The notes: generated from the sequence alone by a model not told the origin. Counted from the stretch's first letter, positions 27,892 through 36,095 are shown. The stretch: 39,538 nucleotides of DNA from an uncultured Muriicola sp. (GCF_947258935.1 NZ_CAMYKH010000010.1:1-39538); one strand, 5' to 3'. Numbers and translations are program-made.

Positions 27892-28783
27892 AGAAGAGCA
27901 CTTTATTCTTCTCTAAGGTATAGCTTATTTGAGAAGGAGTACTTATACTCTGTAACGCCAAATTTATGTTTGTGTTGCTAAAAGTACCGGTAAAAAGTTG
28001 GGTAAGGTCTACATTCTTAGTTTCAACCTTAACATTGTACTGTCTTTGAAATTCATTCAAGACATAGGTAAGAGGGATACTTTTAAAGCTACTTTCATTA
28101 TTTACCCATGATGGGACAGCCGTGAGTGGAGCGTCAGTAGGAACTATACGATCGTTGACCACTAAAAAGGAGGTTCCTGCAGGAAGTTCTTCTACTTTAC
28201 CCTGGAAGGTTACACTAACGAGTCCTTCATAACAGGTAACCTCAAAAAAGCCCTTTCTGCTTTCAACATTGAACTGAGTCCCCAATACACTAACATCACC
28301 GAGATCTGTTGTAACAGTAAACTTCTTTCCTTTGGCCACTTTAAAAAAAGCTTCTCCATCCAGGGATAATTTACGTTCAGAATCCCATTTTCGTTCGCTG
28401 TATGAAAGTTCAGATTCTGCATTGAGCAATACTTCTGAAGCATCGGGTAAAACTATTTCTGTACGTTGGGCATATTCAGTTGAAAAGGTCTCATTTAGTG
28501 AGGCGATATAAAAATAAGTGGCGGCAAATAATACAATTACAGCTGCAGCAATTCGCATTAGGTATTGTGCAGGTCTCATTTTAATGACCTTTGTTTCTTT
28601 GTTTAATTGACGCTCTTTGAAATCACCAAGGGCCTTCTCCATATCAAAAGACGGAGCTTCCAGGGCATCGGAGGCACGCACGATCTTTTGGTAGGAGGCG
28701 TACTCCTCAGATCGCTTAAAGGCGGCTAGTTCCTCCTCGCTTAGTTCGTTATTGAGCCATTTGGCCAAGTAATTTTCTTGCAT
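27872..28783 (-). CDS. FecR-type anti-sigma factor
   Basis: The 303-residue protein has an N-terminal cytoplasmic helical part that would hold the sigma factor (about residues 1-70), one membrane helix (YLMRIAAAVIVLFAATYFYIA, about 74-94), a periplasmic FecR domain (about 105-205; EIVLPDASEVLLNAESELSYSERKW, then GEAFFKVAKGKKFTVTTDLGDVSVLGTQFNVES) and a C-terminal DUF4974-type domain (about 232-300; SIPLTYVLNEFQRQYNVKVETKNVDLTQLFTGTF). It transmits the receptor's state to the ECF sigma factor. A 117-base gap separates it from the sigma gene and contains a putative promoter element on the minus strand, so it may be transcribed apart from sigma. Confidence 0.92.
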   Translation of the reverse strand: MQENYLAKWLNNELSEEELAAFKRSEEYASYQKIVRASDALEAPSFDMEKALGDFKERQLNKETKVIKMRPAQYLMRIAAAVIVLFAATYFYIASLNETFSTEYAQRTEIVLPDASEVLLNAESELSYSERKWDSERKLSLDGEAFFKVAKGKKFTVTTDLGDVSVLGTQFNVESRKGFFEVTCYEGLVSVTFQGKVEELPAGTSFLVVNDRIVPTDAPLTAVPSWVNNESSFKSIPLTYVLNEFQRQYNVKVETKNVDLTQLFTGTFSNTNINLALQSISTPSQISYTLEKNKVLFYAENAP

Positions 28784-28821
28784 GATTTCTACTCTTTACT
28801 CCTTAATAACACTTAGATCAC

Positions 28822-28853
28822 AAAATACCCTACCATTGGTCGATATTTTTTTT
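28822..28853 (-). promoter_or_regulatory. Candidate ECF-sigma promoter element upstream of fecR
   Basis: On the minus strand, AAAAAAAATA (28844-28853) is followed after nine bases by GGTAGGGTATTTT (28822-28834), 38 bases before the fecR ATG. The same two blocks with an eight-base spacer occur upstream of the divergent lipoprotein gene at 29442-29472, again pointing toward that gene. Thirteen identical bases plus the A-tract at near-equal spacing make chance unlikely. The assignment to this ECF sigma is inference. Confidence 0.6.
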
Positions 28854-28900
28854 ACAAACCCCAGGAAACATTGGTGTTTCAAAGACCAACGGATTTATCA

Positions 28901-29398
28901 TTAAATTCCATCTATCTGCGCTCTCAGGGATTTAAGTGCCAGATGCATCCGTTTCTCTATTGCTTTTACACTCACACCTTCCATTTCAGCGATCTCCGCG
29001 TATTTCTTTCCATCTATGCGGTTGAGAAGAAAAACGGTTCGTTGATTTTCAGGTAGACTATTGAGGGCCCTGTCTAATTTATCTTTGAACTCTTTTTCTT
29101 CCATTAAAAATTCTGGCGATTCCGATGAGGTCTTCAAAGCTTTTTCCGCATATTTCAATCGAACCTTCTCGGCCTTTAGTACATTTAGATATAAATTATT
29201 GGCCACCTTGTATACAAATGCCTTTGCCTTTTCCGGGGCAACCTTGGCACAATTCTCCCAAAGCTTTACAAAGGCCTCTTGTACAGCATCATAAGCCTTT
29301 TCCTCATTACCATATTTATAATATATATAGTTAAAGATCGTTTTAGAATTGGAATTAAAGATAGCGTTGAAGACTTTCTCTTCACAGACATTATCCAT
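28901..29398 (-). CDS. RNA polymerase ECF sigma factor (sigma-70 family)
   Basis: The 165-residue product has region 2 (IFNSNSKTIFNYIYYKYGNEEKAYDAVQEAFVKLWEN, about residues 12-50) and region 4 (LNSLPENQRTVFLLNRIDGKKYAEIAEMEGVSVKAIEKRMHLALKSLRAQ, about 112-162), with no regions 1 or 3, which defines the extracytoplasmic-function class. It directs RNA polymerase to a small regulon and is restrained by FecR, encoded next. It has its own housekeeping-type box (29430-29437), so sigma may be made constitutively while fecR and the receptor use a separate promoter. Its likely targets share the two-block element described here. Confidence 0.94.
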   Translation of the reverse strand: MDNVCEEKVFNAIFNSNSKTIFNYIYYKYGNEEKAYDAVQEAFVKLWENCAKVAPEKAKAFVYKVANNLYLNVLKAEKVRLKYAEKALKTSSESPEFLMEEKEFKDKLDRALNSLPENQRTVFLLNRIDGKKYAEIAEMEGVSVKAIEKRMHLALKSLRAQIDGI

Positions 29399-29429
29399 AG
29401 TGTGCCCCTCTTATGTATTAGATTAGGTT

Positions 29430-29437
29430 CAAAGATA
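29430..29437 (-). promoter_or_regulatory. -7 promoter box of the ECF sigma gene
   Basis: The minus strand reads TATCTTTG, an exact TAnnTTTG, ending 31 bases before the sigma ATG. It lies only four bases from the divergent lipoprotein element at 29442, so the two promoters may interfere or be co-regulated. Confidence 0.6.
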
Positions 29438-29441
29438 TTTT

Positions 29442-29472
29442 AAAAAAAATAAAAAAACGGGTAGGGTATTTT
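29442..29472 (+). promoter_or_regulatory. Candidate ECF-sigma promoter element upstream of the repeat lipoprotein
   Basis: AAAAAAAATA (29442-29451), an eight-base spacer and GGTAGGGTATTTT (29460-29472, preceded by one more G) lie 50 bases before the lipoprotein ATG. It matches the minus-strand element upstream of fecR in sequence, spacing and orientation toward the gene. Confidence 0.6.
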
Positions 29473-29522
29473 AAATGAGAGGTGTTATAGAGACATACGA
29501 ACAACAAAAAATCCAAATCGTT

Positions 29523-31325
29523 ATGAAAAATGTTTTTAAGTATTCAGTGTTTACGTTGCTGTTTATGGCGACACTGATGGTTTCTTCTTGTCAGGAAGAA
29601 TTTGAGGAATTACCTCAACCAGACGAGCAACAGACCATTATGGCCAGTTCTTCTACGGCCCAACTTATTGAAAGGACCTCCTCTAATGATGGTTCCTTTG
29701 ACAATATTGTGGATGGCGCTAGTTGTTTTGCGCTTAATTTCCCATATACCGTTGAGGTGAACGGGATTGAAATTACGATCGATTCTCGCGAAGATCTTCA
29801 ACTTATTGAAGAGATCTTTGATGCTTTCGATGATGATACTAATATTCTTGAGATCATCTTCCCTATCACCATTACCTTTGCGGATTATTCTGAAATTGTG
29901 ATCAATAACAAAGAAGAATTACGTGCTCTTGCTGAAGATTGCCTGGAAGGTGGAGCGGACGATGATATTGAATGTATCGATTTTGTCTATCCTATAACCC
30001 TGTATACCTTCGATATAAATGCGCAGCAAACAGGAAGTGTTACTGTAGACAGTGATGAAGAATTACGAGTGTTTTTCAAAGGCCTTGATGACAATGACCT
30101 CATCAGTATTGATTTCCCCGTAACATTAAAATTGTACGATGGTACCACAGTAACCGTGTACAGTAATGCTGAACTGGCAACAGCTATTGAAAATGCCAAG
30201 GATGCTTGTGATGAAGATGATGACGATGATTACAACGATGACGATTTTACACTGGAAAGATTTAACAATCTAATAGTTGAATGCCCATGGTTGGTACGTG
30301 AAGTTGAGCGCGATGCAGTCAATCAGACAGATCAATACTTTGAGTACTTGATGAACTTTACCGAAGATGGTGGTGTAACTGTGAAAGACAGACTAGGAAA
30401 TGTACTAAATGGTTTCTGGAGTAGCAGAATTACGGACCATGGTATCTTGTTAAATTTAGAATTTGATATACTGGTAGATTTTAACCTGCAATGGTTTGTA
30501 TATGAAATAGAAAAAGGTAAGATCAAATTATACGCCGAAGGAGGAAACAAGATCATCCTGAAAAGTGTCTGCGATGTGTACAATGAAGATCCTAATACCT
30601 TACGTGAGATCCTGAGGGAATGTGCCTGGGTGATCAAAAAAGTGAAGAACAATGGTGATGAAATAGATCGTTTGCTAGGGTATGAGTTTAAATTTATGGC
30701 CGAAGGTGTAGTTACCTTAAGCAATGGAGTTAATACTTCTACCGGATCCTGGGAAATTACTACCAATGCGCAGGGCCGACTTGTAATGGGACTTACGTTT
30801 GGAGAAAATATGAATGACCCCAACAGGCTAGACCCAAATCCAAATGAGATCTATTTTGAATGGTTGTTAAGCGACCTGAGGAATGACCGATTGAAATTTG
30901 AGATAGAAGGAACTGCTTATGAATTGATCCTGCAGAGAGTATGCGATGATGCTCCTAATACTCCGGATGGTGATGTCCTTGAAATACGAAACGTAATGAT
31001 GGGTGGTGAATGGATCGTAGGCGAGTATAATGATGTAGTATATCCTGATAATGATTTCGCTCAGTATACCTTTGCCTTTCAGGCAGAACATGTAATGGCG
31101 ATCACAACAGGACAGACAGGTCCTACGCAGGCCGGTGTATGGCGAGTACTTCGCAACAGCGATGGAAAACTTAAAGTGTATCTGAATGCCGGTGTTAATG
31201 GTGAACTGATAGAACTTACAGATGATTGGGATTTTGTTTCCATGACAAATGAAAGTATAACATTGAAGAGTTATAACGATACAAATGTGAGCTATGATAC
31301 GTTGGTTTTTGTAAAGAAGCCATAA
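29523..31325 (+). CDS. Large repeat lipoprotein, divergent from the sigma/FecR/receptor genes
   Basis: The 600-residue product starts MKNVFKYSVFTLLFMATLMVSSC, a lipoprotein signal with the lipid-bearing Cys23. Residues 68-229 hold four units of about 40 residues, each with an [FY]P[YIV]T strand (F73, F113, Y156, F198), a V-T/I-V strand and an E-L helix, for example FPVTLKLYDGTTVTVYSNAEL. A run of acidic residues (230-241) follows. Residues 250-600 hold three units of about 110 residues beginning CPW, CAW or GEW and resembling lipocalin-like beta-barrels. The first two each end with a VCD cysteine (C254/C350, C367/C474). I do not recognise a named family. An in-frame ATG at 29475 is rejected because it would bury the signal peptide. 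The upstream element suggests sigma-controlled expression. Confidence 0.85.
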   Translation: MKNVFKYSVFTLLFMATLMVSSCQEEFEELPQPDEQQTIMASSSTAQLIERTSSNDGSFDNIVDGASCFALNFPYTVEVNGIEITIDSREDLQLIEEIFDAFDDDTNILEIIFPITITFADYSEIVINNKEELRALAEDCLEGGADDDIECIDFVYPITLYTFDINAQQTGSVTVDSDEELRVFFKGLDDNDLISIDFPVTLKLYDGTTVTVYSNAELATAIENAKDACDEDDDDDYNDDDFTLERFNNLIVECPWLVREVERDAVNQTDQYFEYLMNFTEDGGVTVKDRLGNVLNGFWSSRITDHGILLNLEFDILVDFNLQWFVYEIEKGKIKLYAEGGNKIILKSVCDVYNEDPNTLREILRECAWVIKKVKNNGDEIDRLLGYEFKFMAEGVVTLSNGVNTSTGSWEITTNAQGRLVMGLTFGENMNDPNRLDPNPNEIYFEWLLSDLRNDRLKFEIEGTAYELILQRVCDDAPNTPDGDVLEIRNVMMGGEWIVGEYNDVVYPDNDFAQYTFAFQAEHVMAITTGQTGPTQAGVWRVLRNSDGKLKVYLNAGVNGELIELTDDWDFVSMTNESITLKSYNDTNVSYDTLVFVKKP

Positions 31326-31352
31326 TCACATAAATTTTGCCCCTATTCTTTA

Positions 31353-31387
31353 AAAAAGGGTCACTTCTCTGAGAAGTGGCCCTTTTT
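31353..31387 (+). terminator. Terminator of the repeat lipoprotein gene
   Basis: AAAAAGGGTCACTTCTC pairs with GAGAAGTGGCCCTTTTT over nearly its whole length (one G-U), giving a long hairpin with a T-tract, 28 bases after the stop. It isolates the lipoprotein gene from ffh. Confidence 0.9.
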
Positions 31388-31435
31388 GTTGTTATAATTT
31401 CTACGACTACACTTCCGTGATCCCATTCCAATTGT

Positions 31436-31443
31436 TAAATTTG
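31436..31443 (+). promoter_or_regulatory. -7 promoter box of ffh
   Basis: TAAATTTG is an exact TAnnTTTG box and ends 25 bases before the ffh ATG, following directly on the lipoprotein terminator region. Confidence 0.6.
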
Positions 31444-31468
31444 CATTTCTCATAAATGCAAAGCTGAT

Positions 31469-32800
31469 ATGTTCGATAATTTAAGTGAAAAACTGGATAA
31501 AGCCTTACATGTCCTCAAAGGGCATGGACAGATCACAGAGATCAATGTGGCTGAGACCACCAAGGAAGTGAGAAGGGCTTTATTAGATGCCGATGTAAAC
31601 TTTAAGATCGCCAAGGAGTTTACCAACAGGGTCAAAGAAAAAGCGCTGGGCCAGAACGTACTGACCACCTTACAGCCAGGTCAATTGATGGTGAAGATCG
31701 TTAAGGATGAACTTACCCAACTTATGGGTGGAGATGCTGAAGACATTGATCTTTCCGGAACCCCATCCGTAATTTTAATGGCTGGTTTACAGGGTTCGGG
31801 TAAAACCACCTTTTCGGGAAAACTCGCTCATTACCTCAAGACCAAGAAAACGAAGAATCCCCTTTTGGTAGCTTGTGATGTATACAGACCAGCAGCCATA
31901 GATCAGCTTCATATAGTAGGGGACCAAATAAATGTTCCTGTCTTTTCAGACAAAGAAAATAATGATCCGGTGTCGCTTGCAAAAGCTGGTATTGCACATG
32001 CCAAGGCCAACGGACATAATGTGGTCATCCTGGATACAGCCGGTAGGTTGGCTGTTGATGAACGTATGATGACCGAGATATCGGACATACGAAACGCAAT
32101 TAAACCTCAGGAGATCCTTTTTGTCGTAGATGCCATGACAGGGCAGGATGCGGTAAATACAGCTAAAGCATTTAACGATGTTTTGAATTTTGACGGTGTG
32201 ATCCTTACGAAGTTAGATGGGGATACCCGTGGAGGGGCAGCCATATCTATCAAGTCTGTGGTTAATAAGCCAATTAAGTTCATTGGTACAGGAGAAAAGA
32301 TGGATGCCCTGGACGTCTTTTATCCGGATAGGATGGCAGACAGGATCCTCGGAATGGGAGATGTAATCTCACTTGTTGAAAGAGCTCAGGAACAGTTCGA
32401 TGAGGACGAGGCTCGTAAGATCCAGAAAAAAATTGCAAAGAATACATTCGGTTTTGATGATTTCCTGAAGCAGATACAGCAGATCAAAAAAATGGGAAGT
32501 ATGAAAGACCTCATGGGAATGATCCCAGGGGCAGGGAAGGCACTCAAAGGTATGGATATAGATGATGATGCCTTTAAGCATGTAGAGGCCATCATACATT
32601 CGATGACGCCAGAAGAACGCTCCAATCCTTCAAAACTAGACGCCAGCAGGAAAAAACGCATTGCAAAAGGCAGTGGTAGAACCATTCAGGAAGTGAACCA
32701 ACTCCTAAAACAATTCAATCAGATGAGTAAAATGATGAAGATGATGCAAGGTGGAGGCGGTAAAAAGATGATGCAGATGATGAGCGGCCTTAAAGGGTAG
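31469..32800 (+). CDS. ffh: Signal recognition particle protein Ffh (SRP54)
   Basis: Ffh binds signal sequences and 4.5S/SRP RNA and targets ribosomes to FtsY and SecYEG. The 443-residue product has the N domain (about 1-95), the GTPase G domain with the P-loop GLQGSGKTT (residues 106-114), DTAGR (189-193) and TKLDGDTRGGAA (about 248), and the Met-rich M domain at the C-terminus (KQFNQMSKMMKMMQGGGGKKMMQMMSGLKG). All are complete. folD follows by 73 bases in the same direction. Confidence 0.98.
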   Translation: MFDNLSEKLDKALHVLKGHGQITEINVAETTKEVRRALLDADVNFKIAKEFTNRVKEKALGQNVLTTLQPGQLMVKIVKDELTQLMGGDAEDIDLSGTPSVILMAGLQGSGKTTFSGKLAHYLKTKKTKNPLLVACDVYRPAAIDQLHIVGDQINVPVFSDKENNDPVSLAKAGIAHAKANGHNVVILDTAGRLAVDERMMTEISDIRNAIKPQEILFVVDAMTGQDAVNTAKAFNDVLNFDGVILTKLDGDTRGGAAISIKSVVNKPIKFIGTGEKMDALDVFYPDRMADRILGMGDVISLVERAQEQFDEDEARKIQKKIAKNTFGFDDFLKQIQQIKKMGSMKDLMGMIPGAGKALKGMDIDDDAFKHVEAIIHSMTPEERSNPSKLDASRKKRIAKGSGRTIQEVNQLLKQFNQMSKMMKMMQGGGGKKMMQMMSGLKG

Positions 32801-32873
32801 CATTCGTAAAAATATTAGCAATCCAATTCTTTGCTCATATAGCTTATTATGGGCACTTAATAAATACAGCAAT

Positions 32874-33758
32874 ATGACCATTTTAGACGGTAAAAAGATC
32901 TCCAATCAAATAAAGGATGAAATTGCCATAGAAGTGGCCTCAATGAAAGAAAGGGGAGAGAAGGTACCGCACCTGGCAGCTGTCCTTGTAGGTACAGATG
33001 GCGCAAGCCTTACCTACGTTGGTAGTAAAGTTCGTTCCTGTAAGCGCATTGGATTTGAATCTACCTTACATCACTTGCCCTCAGAAACCACCGAAAAAGA
33101 ATTACTTCAATTGGTCCATCAGCTCAATGAAGATCCTAACATAGACGGCTATATAGTTCAATTGCCATTACCAAAGCATATTGATGAGCAAGAGGTATTG
33201 ATGGCCGTGCATCCGGATAAGGATGTAGATGGATTTCACCCTACTAATTTTGGAAAGATGGCCCTGGATATGGAGACCTTTATCTCTGCCACCCCATATG
33301 GCATCATGGAACTCTTGCGCAGATATAAGGTAGATACTGAAGGGAAACATGCCGTTATTATAGGAAGGAGCCATATTGTAGGTAGACCCATCAGCATTCT
33401 TATGAGCCAAAAAGGAAAAGCCGCCAATGCAACGGTGACCCTAGCTCACAGCAGAACAAAGAATATCAAAGAGCTTACATTACAGGCAGATATTATCGTT
33501 TCTGCCTTGGGTGTTCCTCATTTTCTAAAGGCAGATATGGTAAAAACCGGAGCTGTTATCATTGATGTCGGGATCACCAGGGTTGAAGACGCAACCAAAG
33601 AAAAGGGATACTACATTACAGGTGACGTAGATTTTGAGGCAGTTTCGAAAAAAGCTTCTTATATAACCCCTGTACCAGGTGGAGTTGGTCCGATGACCAT
33701 TGCCATGCTTTTAAAAAATACATTACTAGCCAGAGAACGTCACCGAAAGAATGCGTAA
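32874..33758 (+). CDS. folD: Bifunctional methylenetetrahydrofolate dehydrogenase/cyclohydrolase
   Basis: FolD interconverts 5,10-methylene-, methenyl- and 10-formyl-tetrahydrofolate, feeding purine and fMet synthesis. The 294-residue product shows the catalytic Tyr48-x3-Lys52 in SLTYVGSK, the folate motif VQLPLPKHID (about residue 95), the NADP-binding GRSHIVGRP (about 165) and PVPGGVGPMTIAML near the end. Length is normal. It lies downstream of ffh with no clear promoter or terminator between them, so co-transcription is likely. Confidence 0.97.
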   Translation: MTILDGKKISNQIKDEIAIEVASMKERGEKVPHLAAVLVGTDGASLTYVGSKVRSCKRIGFESTLHHLPSETTEKELLQLVHQLNEDPNIDGYIVQLPLPKHIDEQEVLMAVHPDKDVDGFHPTNFGKMALDMETFISATPYGIMELLRRYKVDTEGKHAVIIGRSHIVGRPISILMSQKGKAANATVTLAHSRTKNIKELTLQADIIVSALGVPHFLKADMVKTGAVIIDVGITRVEDATKEKGYYITGDVDFEAVSKKASYITPVPGGVGPMTIAMLLKNTLLARERHRKNA

Positions 33759-33861
33759 TTTGTAAGCCTCATTCAATTTTCTCGACATTTTGGCACAATT
33801 TTGTAACAAAAATGGACAAGGACGGTCTAACCTACACGAACAATTAAATATATCTATACAT

Positions 33862-35892
33862 ATGAAAAAAGTAACAAAACAAGTTCTTTTCTTCTCCTTA
33901 CTGGCCATAGCAGCTTGTAAACAGGAAGAAAAGGAAGAGAAACCCCTCACTTCGGGAATTTTAACCGAGTATATGGATACTACGGTAGAACCCGGAGATA
34001 ATTTCACCCAATATGTAAATGGAACCTGGCTAAAGAATACTCCAATTCCCGATGATAAAGCGGCCTATGGGGTTGCGTATATAATTTATGAAGAGTCAGA
34101 AGAAAATGTAAAGAAGATCATTGAGGAGTCGGCCGCAGGCGACTTTACAAAGGGATCTGATGAGCAAAAAGTAGGGGACATGTATCAGTCCTATATTGAT
34201 CTTGAAAAACGGAATGCCGTAGGAGTAACTCCTTTAAAAGCTGAGTTCGATAAGATAGACGCTATTGGTTCTTACGATGACCTGGCAACCTATTTTGCCT
34301 ACGCTAATAAATATAATTTTAATGTTCCCCTTGGACTTTTTATCTACCAGGATTTTAAGGACCCAACGATCTATACCATTTACACTTGGCAGTCCGGTTT
34401 AGGACTTCCGGATAGGGAATATTATCTAAAAGAAGATGACAGGTCTAAAGAGATACGTGCTAAGTATGTAGAGCATATGGCAAAAATGTTTGATTTGGCC
34501 GGACTAGCCAATGCCGAGTCTTCTGCTACAACTGTTATGGGATTGGAAACCAAATTGGCCGAAAAGCAAATGAAAAAAGAGAAGACAAGAGATCTTGTAT
34601 CCCTTTATAATATGTTTCCGGTAGATACACTCAGCAATATTATGCCTTCCTTTAACTGGAAAGCCTTCTTGGGTGAAGCCGGGATGGAAAAACAAGAAAA
34701 ATTAGGGGTGTTGATGTTAGATTATACCAAGGCTCTAGATAAGATCATCACCGGGACAAATCTGGATACCTGGAAGACCTATTTGAAATGGGGAGTCATA
34801 GACGCAAATGCTTCCAGGCTCAATGAGGCCATGAATCAGCAGAATTGGGAATTTTATAGCAAAGAGCTAAACGGAACCAAAGAACAAAGACCTTTGTGGA
34901 GACGAGGTGTCTCTGTGGTGAATGGTACCATGGGCGAAGTAGTGGGAAAAGTGTATGTAAAAAAACACTTCCCACCGGAGGCAAAGGAACGTATGGAAGC
35001 CTTGGTGCAAAATTTACTGAAGGCGTATGAAGCAAGTATTAACGACCTCGATTGGATGAGTGAAGACACGAAAAAGGAGGCCCTTGATAAGTTGAGTAAG
35101 TTTACACCCAAGATTGGATATCCGGACAAATGGAAGTCATATGAATTTGATATAAAGGCCGATGATCTATTCGGAAATACCATGAGATCCAGGTTATATG
35201 AATACAATAGGGAACTGGCAAAGTTAGGACAGCCTATAGACCGCGATGAATGGGGGATGAATCCACAAACGGTGAACGCTTATTACAACCCCACCTTAAA
35301 TGAGATCGTTTTCCCGGCCGCTATTCTGCAGCCACCATTCTTCGATCTGAATGCTGAAGATGCTGTAAATTATGGTGCCATAGGAGCCGTTATAGGCCAT
35401 GAGATTGGTCATGGTTTTGACGATACCGGCAGCACATTCGATGGTGATGGGGCCATGCGTAACTGGTGGACAGATACAGACAAAGAAGAATTCAAAAAAC
35501 GAACCAACGCATTGGTAGAACAGTACAACTCATATGAGGTTCTGCCAGATCTCAATATTAATGGGGAATTTACCCTGGGAGAGAATATTGGTGACCTGGG
35601 AGGTCTTAGCATAGCCCTGAAGGCATATAAAATGTCTTTGGAAGGTGCTGAAGGACCAGAAATGGATGGTTTTACTGCAGAACAACGAGTCTTTTTAGGA
35701 TACGCCCAGGCCTGGCGTTCTAAGACCAGGGATGAAGCTATAAGGGTTCAGATCAATACAGATCCGCATTCTCCTGCAGATTATAGGGTAAATGGCATTG
35801 TGCGAAATGTACCTGAATTTTATACTGCCTTTAATATACAGGAAGGCGATAGCCTTTATCTGGCCCCTGAAAAAAGGGTGAAGATCTGGTAA
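33862..35892 (+). CDS. M13 family metallopeptidase, lipoprotein (neprilysin/PepO-like)
   Basis: The 676-residue product begins MKKVTKQVLFFSLLAIAAC, a lipoprotein signal peptide with lipobox IAAC, so it is exported and membrane-anchored. M13 peptidases are zinc enzymes that cleave oligopeptides. The zinc motif HEIGH is at residues 513-517 (in VIGHEIGHGFDDTGSTFDGDG), with the third ligand Glu574 in GENIGDLGG and the substrate-binding NAYYNPTLNEIVFPAAIL just before. The C-terminus keeps PHSPADYRVNG and EFYTAFNI. The reading frame is open back to a TTG at 33790, but the ATG at 33862 puts the signal peptide at the start. It is followed by a terminator. Confidence 0.95.
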   Translation: MKKVTKQVLFFSLLAIAACKQEEKEEKPLTSGILTEYMDTTVEPGDNFTQYVNGTWLKNTPIPDDKAAYGVAYIIYEESEENVKKIIEESAAGDFTKGSDEQKVGDMYQSYIDLEKRNAVGVTPLKAEFDKIDAIGSYDDLATYFAYANKYNFNVPLGLFIYQDFKDPTIYTIYTWQSGLGLPDREYYLKEDDRSKEIRAKYVEHMAKMFDLAGLANAESSATTVMGLETKLAEKQMKKEKTRDLVSLYNMFPVDTLSNIMPSFNWKAFLGEAGMEKQEKLGVLMLDYTKALDKIITGTNLDTWKTYLKWGVIDANASRLNEAMNQQNWEFYSKELNGTKEQRPLWRRGVSVVNGTMGEVVGKVYVKKHFPPEAKERMEALVQNLLKAYEASINDLDWMSEDTKKEALDKLSKFTPKIGYPDKWKSYEFDIKADDLFGNTMRSRLYEYNRELAKLGQPIDRDEWGMNPQTVNAYYNPTLNEIVFPAAILQPPFFDLNAEDAVNYGAIGAVIGHEIGHGFDDTGSTFDGDGAMRNWWTDTDKEEFKKRTNALVEQYNSYEVLPDLNINGEFTLGENIGDLGGLSIALKAYKMSLEGAEGPEMDGFTAEQRVFLGYAQAWRSKTRDEAIRVQINTDPHSPADYRVNGIVRNVPEFYTAFNIQEGDSLYLAPEKRVKIW

Positions 35893-35917
35893 TGTTGCAT
35901 AAAAAAATAAGAATAAG

Positions 35918-35941
35918 AACCCTCCATTTGGAGGGTTTTTT
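35918..35941 (+). terminator. Terminator after the M13 peptidase gene
   Basis: AACCCTCC (35918-35925) pairs with GGAGGGTT (35930-35937) around an ATTT loop, followed by T residues to 35941. It lies between the convergent peptidase gene and the small minus-strand lipoprotein gene. Its T-run touches the stop of the latter, so it may act in both directions. Confidence 0.85.
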
Positions 35942-36095
35942 AGTTGGGGATTGAATAATCCTCCGAAATCCCCTGGACAGAATCTGTGGGGGTAAGGGTA
36001 TCAATATCATCACTGCCTTCGTCGTTGGTACAACTCCAGGTACAGATAATGGAAAGGATCACCAATAAGAAATAAATAATGTAAGGTCGTTTCAT
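35940..36095 (-). CDS. Small lipoprotein, 51 residues
   Basis: A short minus-strand reading frame begins MKRPYIIYFLLVILSIICTW and continues SCTNDEGSDDIDTLTPTDSV, ending GISEDYSIPN. It has a basic start, a hydrophobic stretch and a lipobox (TWSC), followed by an acidic, Asp/Thr/Ser-rich mature part of about 30 residues. That is the pattern of a small surface or periplasmic lipoprotein. It fills most of the 325-base gap between the peptidase and esterase genes. I do not recognise a family. Small size makes chance possible, but the signal, lipobox and terminator at its end support it. Confidence 0.6.
   Translation of the reverse strand: MKRPYIIYFLLVILSIICTWSCTNDEGSDDIDTLTPTDSVQGISEDYSIPN

Noticed and set aside
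29475-29522. Longer N-terminus for the repeat lipoprotein from an ATG at 29475
   Set aside because: It would put 16 polar residues before a clear lipoprotein signal peptide and would start only two bases after the putative promoter block.
33790-33861. Longer N-terminus for the M13 peptidase from a TTG at 33790
   Set aside because: The ATG at 33862 starts directly with a signal peptide and lipobox; the upstream residues are not of signal type.
35990-36003. GGTAAGGGTAT sequence resembling the ECF-element core
   Set aside because: It lies inside the small lipoprotein gene on the opposite strand, has an extra A in the core and no upstream A-tract.
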